Positions 26,358 through 35,269 are shown, counted from the first letter of the stretch. The stretch is 64,000 nucleotides of DNA from Bacillus sp. FJAT-18017 (GCF_001278805.1 NZ_CP012602.1:3569501-3633500), one strand, 5' to 3'. Notes: generated by a model from the sequence alone, not told the origin. Numbers and translations: made by a program.

Positions 26358-26969
26358 TTATTTTGCTGCAGCGTACAGCTTGTTCACTTCATCCCAGTTA
26401 ATAACATTGAAAAATGAAGCAATGTAATCAGGGCGCTTGTTCTGGTACTTCAAGTAGTAAGCGTGCTCCCACACATCAAGGCCAAGGATTGGCTTTTTGC
26501 CTTCCATCACAGGACTGTCCTGGTTAGGAGTGCTTGTAACAGCCAGTTGACCATTATCAACAACAAGCCATGCCCAGCCGGAACCGAAACGAGTCGTCGC
26601 AGCTTTTGTGAATTCAGCCTTGAAGTTATCATAGCTGCCAAACGCTGAGTTGATTGCTTCAGCTACTTCACCAGTTGGGGCACCGCCGCCATTTGGAGAA
26701 AGAAGTGTCCAGAACAGGCTATGGTTCGCATGGCCGCCTCCATTGTTCCGTACTGCTGTGCGGATATTTTCTGGTACTGCATCAAGGTTTGCAATCAATT
26801 CTTCAACTGATTTGCCTGCAAGCTCTTGGTTACCTTCAAGCGCAGCGTTCAAATTATTAACGTATGTAGCATGGTGGCGATCGTGGTGGATTTCCATTGT
26901 GAGCGCATCGAAATGTGGTTCAAGCGCATCGTTTGCATAAGGCAATGCGGGCAATTCAAATTTAGCCAT
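26358..26969 (-). CDS. sodA: Manganese superoxide dismutase
   Basis: A 203-residue cytosolic Mn/Fe SOD that converts superoxide to H2O2 and O2. Metal ligands are visible: His27 in [13 protein letters not shown], the second His in [11 protein letters not shown], and Asp/His in [25 protein letters not shown] and the glutamine-containing [16 protein letters not shown] region fit the Mn type. RBS AGGAGG seven bases before ATG. It has a near-consensus promoter overlapped by an inverted repeat. Confidence 0.97.
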   Translation of the reverse strand: MAKFELPALPYANDALEPHFDALTMEIHHDRHHATYVNNLNAALEGNQELAGKSVEELIANLDAVPENIRTAVRNNGGGHANHSLFWTLLSPNGGGAPTGEVAEAINSAFGSYDNFKAEFTKAATTRFGSGWAWLVVDNGQLAVTSTPNQDSPVMEGKKPILGLDVWEHAYYLKYQNKRPDYIASFFNVINWDEVNKLYAAAK

Positions 26970-27013
26970 AATTCAATTCCTCCTATAAGTATATATATGT
27001 TGCATACGATTTT

Positions 27014-27054
27014 ATTATAAAATTGAGGTTATACTTTTTCAACTAAAAAGTATA
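27014..27054 (-). promoter_or_regulatory. sodA promoter with inverted repeat over the -35
   Basis: On the minus strand TTGAAA and TATAAT are exactly 17 bases apart. A 10+5+10 perfect dyad, TATACTTTTT / AAAAAGTATA (27030-27054), covers the -35 element, a position suited to a repressor. Its half-site TATACTTT matches the palindrome in the promoter of the nearby HTH regulator. Confidence 0.7.
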
Positions 27055-27072
27055 AAAAGATAATCGGATTTA

Positions 27073-28212
27073 CTATTTAGCAAACACCAATTCCTCCAGA
27101 ATGGTCATTGTGTCTTTTTCCAATATGGGCTGAAGATATTGATTTACCTTGCTATGATACATACTCAGATATTGATTGTCCTGAAAAAAGACTTTCAGCT
27201 GTTCGTCTATTGATAAATGATCATGTTTAGATAAATTCAGTTCATATATTAAGCCTAGCTTTTTTAGAATATACAAATTGATTTCTTCCTGTCCGGGCAA
27301 CGCATGATAATTGAAAATAGGTTTTCTTTTAACAATGCATTCGCTAATGGTCACTCCACCAGGTTTTGTAAGGATTGCATCTGCCCTCTCATATAAAGCA
27401 TTCATTTCTTGTCTGCAGGAAATATAGTCAATCGGTACGATATTGTTATTATTAAGCTCTTTAATTTTCTCGAAGAGAGCTTTATTTTTACCACAAAGAA
27501 TTAAATAGTTGACGCTTGGCTCATTTCCGATTCTTAAAATAAGGTCCTCTATTGCTCCTACCCCAAGATTCCCTCCTGTAACAAGTACAGTCAATGGTTT
27601 GATAGGGTAATCTTGTGCGACAGGCACATTCCTGGTAATTTCATGATGGACCGGAATACCGGTTAGGTAGATGCGGTCTTCCATGACCCCTTTTTCGACC
27701 AAGTACTTTTTTGTCTCATGGGTGGGAACAAAGTGATAGTCAATATATGTCTTTCCCCACACTTTATGAATAAAAAAATCGGTGTAAACATTGATTACAG
27801 GTGTCGATAAATCTCCGCCAGCTTTTAAATGATTCAGCAAATATGAAGGCAAGCCGTGTGTGCAAACAATCAAGTCTGGTTTTTTTTCTTCTAGGAGCCT
27901 TTTCATGGCATTGAGAAAAATCATTTCGTATATCCAGAATCGTTTTTCTTTTTCGAGGTTCCTGTATACATTCCAGTGGTAAACAGTGCTATAAATTCGC
28001 GGAAAACGCTTAATCCACCCAAGATAAAAGGAAGAAATTACAGTTTCTGCCTTTCCAAGGCTATAGGAAAGGATATCCACTACTTCACAGTGAACAGATG
28101 GGTGCTTCAATTTGAGTCCGTCAATTAAAGCTTTGGCAACCTGGTGATGCCCTGAAGGGATTTGCAGGAATGGCAAAAACAATATTTTTTTGCTGCTAGA
28201 TGCCTTTTCCAA
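27073..28212 (-). CDS. Glycosyltransferase of the MGDG synthase/UgtP type
   Basis: A 379-residue GT28-like enzyme. The N-terminal acceptor domain has LPFLQIPSGHHQVAKAL, the glycine-rich start of MGDG synthases. The C-terminal donor domain has LVTGGNLGVGAIEDLI and ADAILTKPGGVTISE, the UDP-sugar site. Relatives add sugar to diacylglycerol or act in envelope glycolipid synthesis. I chose a TTG start at 28212 because AGAGGTGAGG lies directly before it. The adjacent ykoQ- and ykoP-like genes suggest equivalence to the B. subtilis ykoN-ykoP-ykoQ region. Confidence 0.85.
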   Translation of the reverse strand: MEKASSSKKILFLPFLQIPSGHHQVAKALIDGLKLKHPSVHCEVVDILSYSLGKAETVISSFYLGWIKRFPRIYSTVYHWNVYRNLEKEKRFWIYEMIFLNAMKRLLEEKKPDLIVCTHGLPSYLLNHLKAGGDLSTPVINVYTDFFIHKVWGKTYIDYHFVPTHETKKYLVEKGVMEDRIYLTGIPVHHEITRNVPVAQDYPIKPLTVLVTGGNLGVGAIEDLILRIGNEPSVNYLILCGKNKALFEKIKELNNNNIVPIDYISCRQEMNALYERADAILTKPGGVTISECIVKRKPIFNYHALPGQEEINLYILKKLGLIYELNLSKHDHLSIDEQLKVFFQDNQYLSMYHSKVNQYLQPILEKDTMTILEELVFAK

Positions 28213-28281
28213 AACCTCACCTCTAGTAAATTCCACATATAGTTCCACCAATTACCTTGGTCTTTATGCCTTTATCCGCTG

Positions 28282-28287
28282 TATAAT
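28282..28287 (+). promoter_or_regulatory. Possible -10 of the phosphoesterase gene
   Basis: TATAAT lies 21 bases before the start codon. The best -35 (TTGGTC) is 19 bases upstream, which is long. The divergent spacing to the glycosyltransferase gene is only about 95 bp. Confidence 0.35.
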
Positions 28288-28307
28288 CAAGGACGGAGGT
28301 GAAACTC

Positions 28308-29156
28308 ATGAATATGATTTTCATTACAGCTATATTTTTCTTGTTATTTTGGACAATTTATCGCGCATACATGAATACTAGGAACGTCGTTATTAATAAA
28401 ATTCAAATCGGCGGCCAAACGAACCCCGATTCTCCTTTGACTATCTTGCAGTTATCCGACCTTCATCTTGAAAATATCTCAATTTCTCCAAAGCAGTTAT
28501 ATGACCAACTGGCAGGAGAGGAAATAGATTTAATTGCGCTAACCGGCGACTTTTTGGATCGCCAACGAACAATTGATAAGCTAGGTCCCTATTTAAAAGC
28601 ACTAGACAAATTGAACGCAAAATACGGTATGTTTGCTGTTTTTGGAAACCACGATTATGTTCTTCGCGGCGAAAACTTTCAGCGTTTAAGGGACACCTTG
28701 AGGGAGAATGGCGTTACTGTCCTTCAAAATGAAAGCAAAATTATCTCTATTAATGGGAAATTAGTTAACATCATTGGCATTGATGACTTCAGTACCGGCC
28801 GGAGTAATTTGCGGGAATCATATTCTCAAATTAATCAGAGTCTCTCAACTATTGTTCTGACTCATGACCCCAATATTGTCCTTCATATGAAGGAGTATCA
28901 ATATGATTATTTAATGGCTGGCCATTTCCATGGCGGACAAATTTGTTATCCTAAGGCCTATCATCTTGTGAAAATGGGCAAGCTTGTACGAATGAACATG
29001 ATTAAAGGACTACACCACTATGATGGGAAACCTTTTTATATCAATGAAGGGCTTGGCCAAACTGGTGTGAACATCCGTGTTGGCAGCCGCCCTGAAATAA
29101 CTATTCACAATATTTACTTTCCATCTGCTGCTATTGAAGAGCATGCCGCTGTTTAA
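28308..29156 (+). CDS. Membrane-anchored calcineurin-like metallophosphoesterase, YkoQ-like
   Basis: A 282-residue phosphoesterase with one N-terminal membrane helix (MIFITAIFFLLFWTIYRAY). All five metal-site motifs are present: SDLHLE, LTGDFLD, FGNHDYV, LTHDPNI and MAGHFHGGQI. Relatives include YkoQ and UDP-diacylglucosamine hydrolase-like proteins, acting on phospholipid or nucleotide substrates. ATG at 28308 stands eight bases after GGAGG. It diverges from the glycosyltransferase gene. Substrate unknown. Confidence 0.9.
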   Translation: MNMIFITAIFFLLFWTIYRAYMNTRNVVINKIQIGGQTNPDSPLTILQLSDLHLENISISPKQLYDQLAGEEIDLIALTGDFLDRQRTIDKLGPYLKALDKLNAKYGMFAVFGNHDYVLRGENFQRLRDTLRENGVTVLQNESKIISINGKLVNIIGIDDFSTGRSNLRESYSQINQSLSTIVLTHDPNIVLHMKEYQYDYLMAGHFHGGQICYPKAYHLVKMGKLVRMNMIKGLHHYDGKPFYINEGLGQTGVNIRVGSRPEITIHNIYFPSAAIEEHAAV

Positions 29157-29158
29157 TC

Positions 29159-29187
29159 GACTGTCAACTATTGTTGGCAGTCTTTTT
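29159..29187 (+). terminator. Terminator of the phosphoesterase gene
   Basis: GACTGTCAAC-TATT-GTTGGCAGTC followed by TTTTTATT. Confidence 0.85.
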
Positions 29188-29222
29188 ATTAATATCAGAA
29201 TTTATATCTTTTCTTTGTGAAC

Positions 29223-29490
29223 TGTCTAGCTCCACAAGGAATGCTTCGGCAGAATAAGCCTCGCACGAAGAAAAAGTGTTAGCTTTTTCGAGGAGCGCCT
29301 AGCGCCTAGTGCCCTTCGCTCTCCGCCCTGCGATAAGTCAACATCGAATCGCTATGCTCTTCGTGTTTCCTTTATCTCAGTTGGAGAGACTCCACAAGGA
29401 ATGCTTCGGAAGCATAGGCATCGCACGAAGAAAAAGCGATAGCTTTTTCGAGGAGGTCATACGGCGCTGGACAAGGCGCTTGCGCTTTTC
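29223..29490. repeat. Interspersed Bacillus repeat with internal 66-bp duplication
   Basis: The stretch begins TGTCTAGCTCC and ends GACAAGGCGCTTGCGCTTTT, ends that I recognise from a common dispersed repeat of Bacillaceae genomes. It carries two direct copies of a 66-bp segment (29230-29295 and 29390-29455; CTCCACAAGGAATGCTTCGG ... AGCTTTTTCGAGGAG), 160 bp apart. Each copy contains the hairpin AAAAAGC/GCTTTTT. The terminal GCGC hairpin with T run can act as a terminator. No ORF. Confidence 0.7.
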
Positions 29491-29500
29491 TTATTGCCAT

Positions 29501-30067
29501 TTAATCATAGGTTTTGTAAAGCTTGTTAAGTTTATCCTTCGACATGAGTAAATAGCCAGGAGGAGACTTTTTAAGCATTTTTTTAAGCGAAAAGCTGCTA
29601 GATGACAAAAAGGAAATTGGCAAAAATGTCATCCACTTAAACCATTTATATAAAGGATGTGAGATGGAAGAAATCTCGAAACCCAACCGTTCACTGCCGG
29701 TACATAAAGTTGTAATACCTACGATTCCTTTAATTTCTCCTGAACGCTCATGGTTGTATATATACGTTTGGACCCCCGGCAAGGACTTTTCAACAAGCTT
29801 GTAAATTTTCTTCACCCTTTTGATATCGCTTTCGATTTGATAAAGTTCTTTTAACAGCCTGACATTATGTAAATGGATTTTGACCATCAAATCATTCTTT
29901 TTAATTTGGACTCCATCCGAAAGGATCAAATCCCTGCCTTTATACTTCGTTAATCTGACTCGGAAAATATTTTCACTGATCAACTCATCTGATACATAGG
30001 TCAGCCTGGTAAACGTGTAATACAGAGGATCCAATACAGTCCACATCGAAATAATATATTGTTTCAT
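29501..30067 (-). CDS. ykoP: YkoP-like protein, unknown function
   Basis: A 188-residue basic protein beginning MKQYIISMWTVLDPLYYTFT, which matches B. subtilis YkoP as I remember it. It has a central globular part (LSDGVQIKKNDLMVKIHLHN) and a weakly hydrophobic segment (WMTFLPISFLSSSSFSLKKM) that may bind a membrane surface. The ATG at 30067 follows AGGGGATATTGAAG; an in-frame TTG lies two codons earlier. It is 46 bases downstream of the EEP gene and probably co-transcribed. No biochemical function is known to me. Confidence 0.75.
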   Translation of the reverse strand: MKQYIISMWTVLDPLYYTFTRLTYVSDELISENIFRVRLTKYKGRDLILSDGVQIKKNDLMVKIHLHNVRLLKELYQIESDIKRVKKIYKLVEKSLPGVQTYIYNHERSGEIKGIVGITTLCTGSERLGFEISSISHPLYKWFKWMTFLPISFLSSSSFSLKKMLKKSPPGYLLMSKDKLNKLYKTYD

Positions 30068-30113
30068 CTTCAATATCCCCTAATAATAAGATTCATTCTA
30101 ATCTTTGGTAAAG

Positions 30114-30860
30114 TCATTCCCCCCTGTCGGCATATCGTACGGTTCCCATAAAAGGAAGATGGTCTGAGACTTCCCTTTTACTTGTTTCCACCCCACAACT
30201 AACAGCTTCCAGGTACTGATTGATAAAAATGTAATCCAGCCTCCTGAAAGGCCTTCTAGACGGAAAAGTATGTCCCCCAGAAATGCGTGAATGAACATCC
30301 GCCCATACGTCTGTAAGCTGCTCAGTTACAGCCTTCCATGTCCTTGAGAAAGGAGTCATATTCCAATCCCCCATAACAAGCGCCGGTCCCTCTGCAGCAC
30401 CGACTTTTTGAAGAATAAAGGAAGATTGCTTTTTATGCTGAAAAAGGGCAAGGCTTAAATGCGTAACGAAAACCTTTAATTCCCGGTTTCCGGTATCCAC
30501 TTTTACCTCAAGAAGCGCCCGGTCTTCAGTGACTTTTGGTAAAAAGTCAAACGGGTGGTTCTTGGTATCAATGATTGGGAATCGAGTAAGCAGCGCGTTA
30601 CCAAACTGCCTCGCTTCCTCCCTGTCCATAGCTTCCATCGTTACAGCTGGCCCAAATATGTGTTCATAATTCAATTCCTTTGCCAAAAATCGCGCTTGGT
30701 CCTCAAAATCACTCCTTTTGGAAAAGAAACGGTCAACCTCATTAAGACCGATAATGTCTGCATCCAGACTTTTTATTAGTTGGGCGATCCGGGTCAAATC
30801 GAGTCTTTTATCAACACCGATGCCATGATGAATATTGAAAGTCAGTACTTTGAAATCCAC
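30114..30860 (-). CDS. Endonuclease/exonuclease/phosphatase (EEP) family protein
   Basis: A 248-residue Mg-dependent phosphoesterase fold. Motifs are TFNIHHGIG, GLNEVDRF (Glu metal ligand), VTHLSLA, MGDWNMTP (Asp/Asn), RLDYIFI and SDHLPFMGTV (catalytic His). Substrates in the family range from DNA to inositol phosphates and sphingomyelin. The neighbours (glycolipid transferase, YkoP, phosphoesterases) favour a lipid or envelope substrate over nucleic acid. GTG start after GGAAGGTGCAGC. Divergent from the alkaline-phosphatase-like gene. Confidence 0.85.
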   Translation of the reverse strand: MDFKVLTFNIHHGIGVDKRLDLTRIAQLIKSLDADIIGLNEVDRFFSKRSDFEDQARFLAKELNYEHIFGPAVTMEAMDREEARQFGNALLTRFPIIDTKNHPFDFLPKVTEDRALLEVKVDTGNRELKVFVTHLSLALFQHKKQSSFILQKVGAAEGPALVMGDWNMTPFSRTWKAVTEQLTDVWADVHSRISGGHTFPSRRPFRRLDYIFINQYLEAVSCGVETSKREVSDHLPFMGTVRYADRGE

Positions 30861-31036
30861 GCTGCACCTTCCTGGTTAAATGTTATTTCCCTTCTATATC
30901 TTTTCACTTAGATTGAGGATTATTATTCCCATTCAATAATTTGTTGAAGGAATTGATTACCTTATTAAAATTTTGTCCGTTTGTTTTAAGCGATTGAGAA
31001 CCATATTAAGAAAAAGGCAGGAAATAGGTGAAGGCT

Positions 31037-32515
31037 ATGCAAACTGTTGCAACCGGCGGGGAACATCCTGCTAAACCAATTATCATGATTATCGTCGATA
31101 CATTGATGGATGCGCCCCTGAAAGAAGCCATGCAAACTGGAATGGCTCCTGGAATGAAGTTTTTGGCTGAAAAGGGTAACTATTATCCCAATCTTGTTGC
31201 ACCATTCCCTACCATGTCTGTAAATGTGGATACAACTCTCCTGACGGGTACATACTGCCATGAACACAAGATTCCCGGCTTGGTCTGGTTCAGCAAGAAG
31301 GAAAAAAGACTGGTTAATTACGGAACCCACTATCGAGAGCTCCTCAAACTTGGTCTGGGTCAGGCAGTAGAAGATTTGTTATTCAATATGAATGAAGCGC
31401 ATATTAGCAAAAAAGTGTCTACAATCCATGAGGATCTGGAAAAGAAGGGGTTTGAATCAGCCTCTATCAATGCCCTCATTTTTCGCGGGCCATTTCTTCA
31501 AACATTCAATATTCCCCGCTTGGCAAAGGCAATTGCAAAAATTAAAACGAATCAGATACATGCTCCTAAGTATTTTTCATACGGTAGGTTTGCAAAGCTT
31601 TCACCATCAAACCGGAACCAGCATTTTTGGCAAAAGGCTGGTGTAAATGACTTATCCTCTGTACAGCAGCTAGAACATTTAATAAAGACTAAGCGGCTCC
31701 CTTCTTTTTCAATTGTCTATTTGCCGGACCTAGACCAGCGAATTCACAAAAATGGAAGGATGGATTTAAAGGGTATAAAAAAATCAGATAAACAAATACA
31801 GAAATTATTGGATTTATACGGCGATTGGAATAGGGCTTTGGAGGAAAATGTCTGGGTTGCGATGGGTGACAATGGCCAGGCATGGGTACATCCAAAGCGT
31901 TCCGAGGCAGTCGTTGATCTAAAAAAGGCTCTACATTCTTTTAAAATTATGGGACTAAGAAAAGGCCTTACACCCTCTGATCAAGTTATCCTTGCGGTTA
32001 ACGACAGGATGGCCTACGTATATTCAAACAATCTTGATTTGGTACCCCTGGAGAGGCTTGCTGATGAATTGCACAGTGAAAAAAGAATAGATATCATAGC
32101 CTGGAAACATGGTGGTGATATTATGGTAAAATCGACACAGTATGATGGGGAATTAAGGTTCAGGCCAAATGGAGATTACATGGATGAATACGGCCAAGGC
32201 TGGCAACTTAAAGGGGAACCAGCAATTTTAAATTTAAAATTGGAATCCGGTTTCATTTCTTATGGAAACTATCCAGATGCCTTGGCAAGGCTATATAGCT
32301 CCCTATATTCTCACGAGGGGGACTTCCTAGTGGTCAGCGCAAGGCCAGGGTACGAACTTGCAGGGGAAGGGTCACCCTTACACCTTGGAGGAGCCGGTCA
32401 CGGCGGCTTGCATAAACAGGATAGCATCGTTCCAATGATTATTGCTGGGACAGATTCTTCCCCGGATAAAATGCGAATCGTCGACCTTAAGAAATGGCTG
32501 CTTACTCTTATTTAA
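31037..32515 (+). CDS. Alkaline phosphatase superfamily, nucleotide pyrophosphatase/phosphodiesterase type
   Basis: A 492-residue phosphodiesterase-like protein. Two-metal site motifs are IIMIIVDTLMD, the nucleophile region PTMSVNVDTTLLTG, LPDLDQRIHKNG, VAMGDNGQAW and HLGGAGHGGLHKQ. No signal peptide is visible, so it may act in the cytosol. I chose ATG 31037 after AGGTGAAGGCT; a GTG three codons earlier is possible. Related enzymes hydrolyse nucleotides or phospholipid head groups. It joins a cluster of three phosphoesterases and a glycolipid transferase. Confidence 0.85.
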   Translation: MQTVATGGEHPAKPIIMIIVDTLMDAPLKEAMQTGMAPGMKFLAEKGNYYPNLVAPFPTMSVNVDTTLLTGTYCHEHKIPGLVWFSKKEKRLVNYGTHYRELLKLGLGQAVEDLLFNMNEAHISKKVSTIHEDLEKKGFESASINALIFRGPFLQTFNIPRLAKAIAKIKTNQIHAPKYFSYGRFAKLSPSNRNQHFWQKAGVNDLSSVQQLEHLIKTKRLPSFSIVYLPDLDQRIHKNGRMDLKGIKKSDKQIQKLLDLYGDWNRALEENVWVAMGDNGQAWVHPKRSEAVVDLKKALHSFKIMGLRKGLTPSDQVILAVNDRMAYVYSNNLDLVPLERLADELHSEKRIDIIAWKHGGDIMVKSTQYDGELRFRPNGDYMDEYGQGWQLKGEPAILNLKLESGFISYGNYPDALARLYSSLYSHEGDFLVVSARPGYELAGEGSPLHLGGAGHGGLHKQDSIVPMIIAGTDSSPDKMRIVDLKKWLLTLI

Positions 32516-32577
32516 TAATGAGAAAATACTCTTCTTGGTACCAGATTGAGAAAAACTACAAAAACCCCGATTTAAAA

Positions 32578-32629
32578 AAATGCTGTGCCATAGTGCGTTG
32601 ACTACTTACGCTCTCATGGTACGGCATTT
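32578..32629 (+). terminator. Long hairpin after the phosphatase gene
   Basis: AAATGCTGTGCCAT...TGCG pairs with CGCTCTCATGGTACGGCATTT, with a few G-U pairs and small bulges, followed by ATGTTTT. Probably the transcript end. Confidence 0.6.
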
Positions 32630-32661
32630 ATGTTTTACATCCTTGAACTTATATCAAAAAA

Positions 32662-32940
32662 CGCTTTATGAATGACATTTCGCCGATTTGGCGCCCGGGA
32701 TGTTATTCGTCGCCTTTATGAATGACATTTCACTGCCTCAACAACCCCGAGTTGTCATTCATCGACTTTATGAATGACATTTTACTGCCTCGACAACCCC
32801 AAGTTGTCATTCATCGCCTTTATGAAGACATTTCACTGCCTCGACAACCCCGACTTGTCATTCATCGCCTATGAATGACATTTCACTGCCTCGACAACCC
32901 CGACTTGTCATTCATCGACTTATGAATATCAACTTATCGA
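32662..32940. repeat. 52-bp tandem repeat, locus B
   Basis: Five copies plus a partial. Units start at 32662 (diverged), 32711, 32763, 32815 and 32866; lengths are 52, 52, 51 and 50 for copies two to five. The unit reads CGCCTTTATGAATG, ACATTTCACTGCCTCGACAA, CCCCGACTTG, TCATTCAT. TTGTCATTCAT at each end faces ATGAATGACA of the next unit, giving a 10-bp-stem hairpin around CGCCTTT at each junction. Core and period match locus A, but the palindrome sequence differs. Confidence 0.9.
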
Positions 32941-32988
32941 TAAAAGATACCCACTCATAATCAATTTTATTACCATACTAATAAAGAA

Positions 32989-33009
32989 GGCTGCCCATTG
33001 CGGACAGCC
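32989..33009. terminator. Terminator of trhO
   Basis: On the minus strand GGCTGTCC-GCAAT-GGGCAGCC is followed by TTCTTTATT; on the plus strand the same hairpin is followed by GTTTTTATG. Confidence 0.85.
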
Positions 33010-33022
33010 GTTTTTATGCCTT

Positions 33023-33985
33023 TTATCGAACTGGTACTTCTTCACCAAGTGCACGCAAGCGCTCAACCCACTGCTCCTCGGTCAGCCCATGTTCCTTTAC
33101 ATACATATTGCGCGGATGAACCCTGCATTCAGGCGTGCAGCCACGCAAATACTTATGCTCGTTTTCCTCTGAGCTCAGGATTTGCTTATTGCACTCGGGA
33201 TTCGCGCAGTTTACATAGCGCTCACATGGCTCGCCAGTAAAATAATCCTTGCCGACAACCACGTGCTCGACCTGGTTGATTGGAACAGAAATCCGCTCAT
33301 CGAATACATACATTTTGCCATTCCACAGTTGGCCCTTTACCTCAGGATCCTTGCCATACGTCGCAATCCCGCCATGCAGCTGGCCGACATCCTTAAAGCC
33401 TTCCTTTACAAGCCAGCCGGAAAACTTCTCGCAGCGGATTCCGCCTGTGCAATAAGTCAACACACGCTTTCCTTCAAGCTCGTCCTTATGTTCTCGGATC
33501 CAGTCCGGAAGCTCACGGAATGCCTTAATATCTGGGCGGATCGCTCCACGGAAATGGCCAAGGTCATATTCATAATCATTCCGCGCATCTATAACGACCG
33601 TTTCCGGGTCCTGCATTGCCTCGTAGAATTCTTGAGGATTCAAATACTGGCCGGTTACCTGATTCGGGTCAACATCGTCCTCTAATCTAAGTGTCACAAG
33701 TTCACTGCGGTGGCGTACATGCATTTTTTTAAATGCATGTCCTTCTGACTCATCAATCTTGAACACCATATCAGCGAATCGGGGGTCCTCCCTCATTGCC
33801 TTCATATAGGCATCCGTCTGTTCAACCGTACCTGAAACAGTACCGTTGATCCCTTCCGAAGCAATCAGAATCCGTCCCTTCAACCCGAGCTCCTTGCAAA
33901 ACTTCAAGTGGGAAGCCGTGAATTCCTCCGGGTTCTCAATCTGGACATACTTGTAATACAATAAAACTCTATATTGTTCTTGCAT
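33023..33985 (-). CDS. trhO: tRNA uridine-34 hydroxylase, rhodanese-like
   Basis: TrhO hydroxylates U34 of certain tRNAs to 5-hydroxyuridine using O2. The 320-residue protein has the N-terminal acylphosphatase-like part ([20 protein letters not shown]), a central rhodanese domain with active Cys in [17 protein letters not shown], and a C-terminal cysteine-rich segment ([23 protein letters not shown]) that probably binds zinc. Equivalent to B. subtilis YbfQ. RBS AAGGAG nine bases before ATG. Confidence 0.93.
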   Translation of the reverse strand: MQEQYRVLLYYKYVQIENPEEFTASHLKFCKELGLKGRILIASEGINGTVSGTVEQTDAYMKAMREDPRFADMVFKIDESEGHAFKKMHVRHRSELVTLRLEDDVDPNQVTGQYLNPQEFYEAMQDPETVVIDARNDYEYDLGHFRGAIRPDIKAFRELPDWIREHKDELEGKRVLTYCTGGIRCEKFSGWLVKEGFKDVGQLHGGIATYGKDPEVKGQLWNGKMYVFDERISVPINQVEHVVVGKDYFTGEPCERYVNCANPECNKQILSSEENEHKYLRGCTPECRVHPRNMYVKEHGLTEEQWVERLRALGEEVPVR

Positions 33986-34077
33986 ATATTTTAAACTCCT
34001 TCTATCTATTAATACTATTTGGATGGTGAGAACACTCTAATAAGCCATTTTATAAGAAAATCAATAATTTTTCAATA

Positions 34078-34323
34078 CTACAGAAATGCGGCCAGTTCCT
34101 TTTCGATCTGCTCGCGGATTTTATCAAGGCATTCCTCTGGTGTCTTGGCAAAAATCCGCTTTCCGTTTACCATCGCAAATGGACTGCGCGCGCACATCCC
34201 GCAGAAGTTCAGGCAATCATTGCGGAGTACAGCCACCTCAGGGTACTCTTTCTCAAGAATCGCTTCAATATCCAGCTGATTGATCCAATTACTGTCGCAT
34301 ATATCAATGATGACAATTCCCAT
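34078..34323 (-). CDS. yuzB: DUF1450 protein YuzB
   Basis: An 81-residue protein of the YuzB family. Its hallmark is the cysteine cluster NDCLNFCGMCARSPFAMVNG in the middle, which looks thioredoxin-like or metal-binding. Function is unknown. It follows murB with 18 bases between, probably in one transcript with it. A second member of the same family is encoded at 35855-36130. Confidence 0.88.
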   Translation of the reverse strand: MGIVIIDICDSNWINQLDIEAILEKEYPEVAVLRNDCLNFCGMCARSPFAMVNGKRIFAKTPEECLDKIREQIEKELAAFL

Positions 34324-34341
34324 GAGCAGCTACTCCCTTCT

Positions 34342-35247
34342 TTAGTCTTCCCCCAAAACAATTACTTCTGTCTCGAGCTCAACATCAAACTTTTCCTTTA
34401 CCGTCCTTCTGACAAACTCAATCAACTCCAGGTATTCACCAGAAGTCGCATCATCAATGTTCACAATGAACCCGGCATGCTTCTTGGAAACTTCCGCTCC
34501 GCCTATCCGCTTGCCCTGCAGCTCACTATCCTGAATCAGCTTGCCGGCAAAATAACCCGGAGGCCGCTTGAATACACTGCCGCACGAAGGATACTCCAAG
34601 GGCTGCTTTGACTCCCTCGCTTCCGTAAGCTCATCCATCTTCGCCTTAATTTCAGAAGAATCTCCAGCCTTAAGCTCAAACTCTGCCTCAACAATCAAGT
34701 AATCCTTTTCCATAAATATACTCTTGCGATAACCAAGGCCCATTTCTTCTTTTTGGAAAAAATGGACGACGCCTTCTTTATCCATCACCGTCGCCTGAAC
34801 GAGTACGTCAGCAGTTTGCCCTCCATACGCACCCGCATTCATATAAAGCGCTCCGCCAACACTGCCCGGAATTCCGCATGCAAATTCCAGCCCAGTCAAA
34901 CTGTGCTTGAGGGCAATTCTTGATACATCTATAATTTGCGCCCCACTCTGCGCCTTAATCCGGTTGCCTTTGACCGATATTGAATTTAGTTTACCCATTC
35001 CAATTACAATACCCCGAATTCCGCCATCCCGGACAATCACATTCGAACCGCTGCCAAGAATTGTTATAGGTTGTCCAAGACTCTGGGCCGTTCGCAATAC
35101 AGCTTGAAGCTCCTCGATTGTTTCAGGTGTTACAAAAATATCCGCTTTCCCGCCAAGCTTTGTATACGTATGGTTTCTAATCGGTTCATTCTTATAAATA
35201 TTTTCGTTCTTTATGTTTTCGCTTAATATGCTAATAATTTTATCCAT
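34342..35247 (-). CDS. murB: UDP-N-acetylenolpyruvoylglucosamine reductase
   Basis: MurB reduces the enolpyruvyl group to give UDP-N-acetylmuramic acid, using FAD and NADPH. The 301-residue protein shows TKLGGKADIFV, ILGSGSNVIVRD (FAD phosphate), GIPGSVGGALYMNAGAYG, catalytic Ser in SCGSVFKRP and Glu in ELETEVIVLG. It is of the shorter type that lacks the third-domain loop. Bacillus usually also has murB in its division cluster, so this may be a second copy. AGAGGTG precedes the ATG. It is followed by yuzB. Confidence 0.93.
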   Translation of the reverse strand: MDKIISILSENIKNENIYKNEPIRNHTYTKLGGKADIFVTPETIEELQAVLRTAQSLGQPITILGSGSNVIVRDGGIRGIVIGMGKLNSISVKGNRIKAQSGAQIIDVSRIALKHSLTGLEFACGIPGSVGGALYMNAGAYGGQTADVLVQATVMDKEGVVHFFQKEEMGLGYRKSIFMEKDYLIVEAEFELKAGDSSEIKAKMDELTEARESKQPLEYPSCGSVFKRPPGYFAGKLIQDSELQGKRIGGAEVSKKHAGFIVNIDDATSGEYLELIEFVRRTVKEKFDVELETEVIVLGED

Positions 35248-35269
35248 CGTTGCACCTCTGAAAATAAAG

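Larger units (their letters stand above)
32516..33022. other. 507-bp convergent intergenic region
   Basis: It holds a terminator (32578-32629), the tandem repeat locus B (32662-32940) and the trhO terminator (32989-33009). No ORF was accepted. Confidence 0.6.

Noticed and set aside
32662..32940. CRISPR array
   Set aside because: The repeat units are 52 bp, contiguous and nearly identical throughout. There are no unique spacers between fixed repeats, and no cas gene is present.
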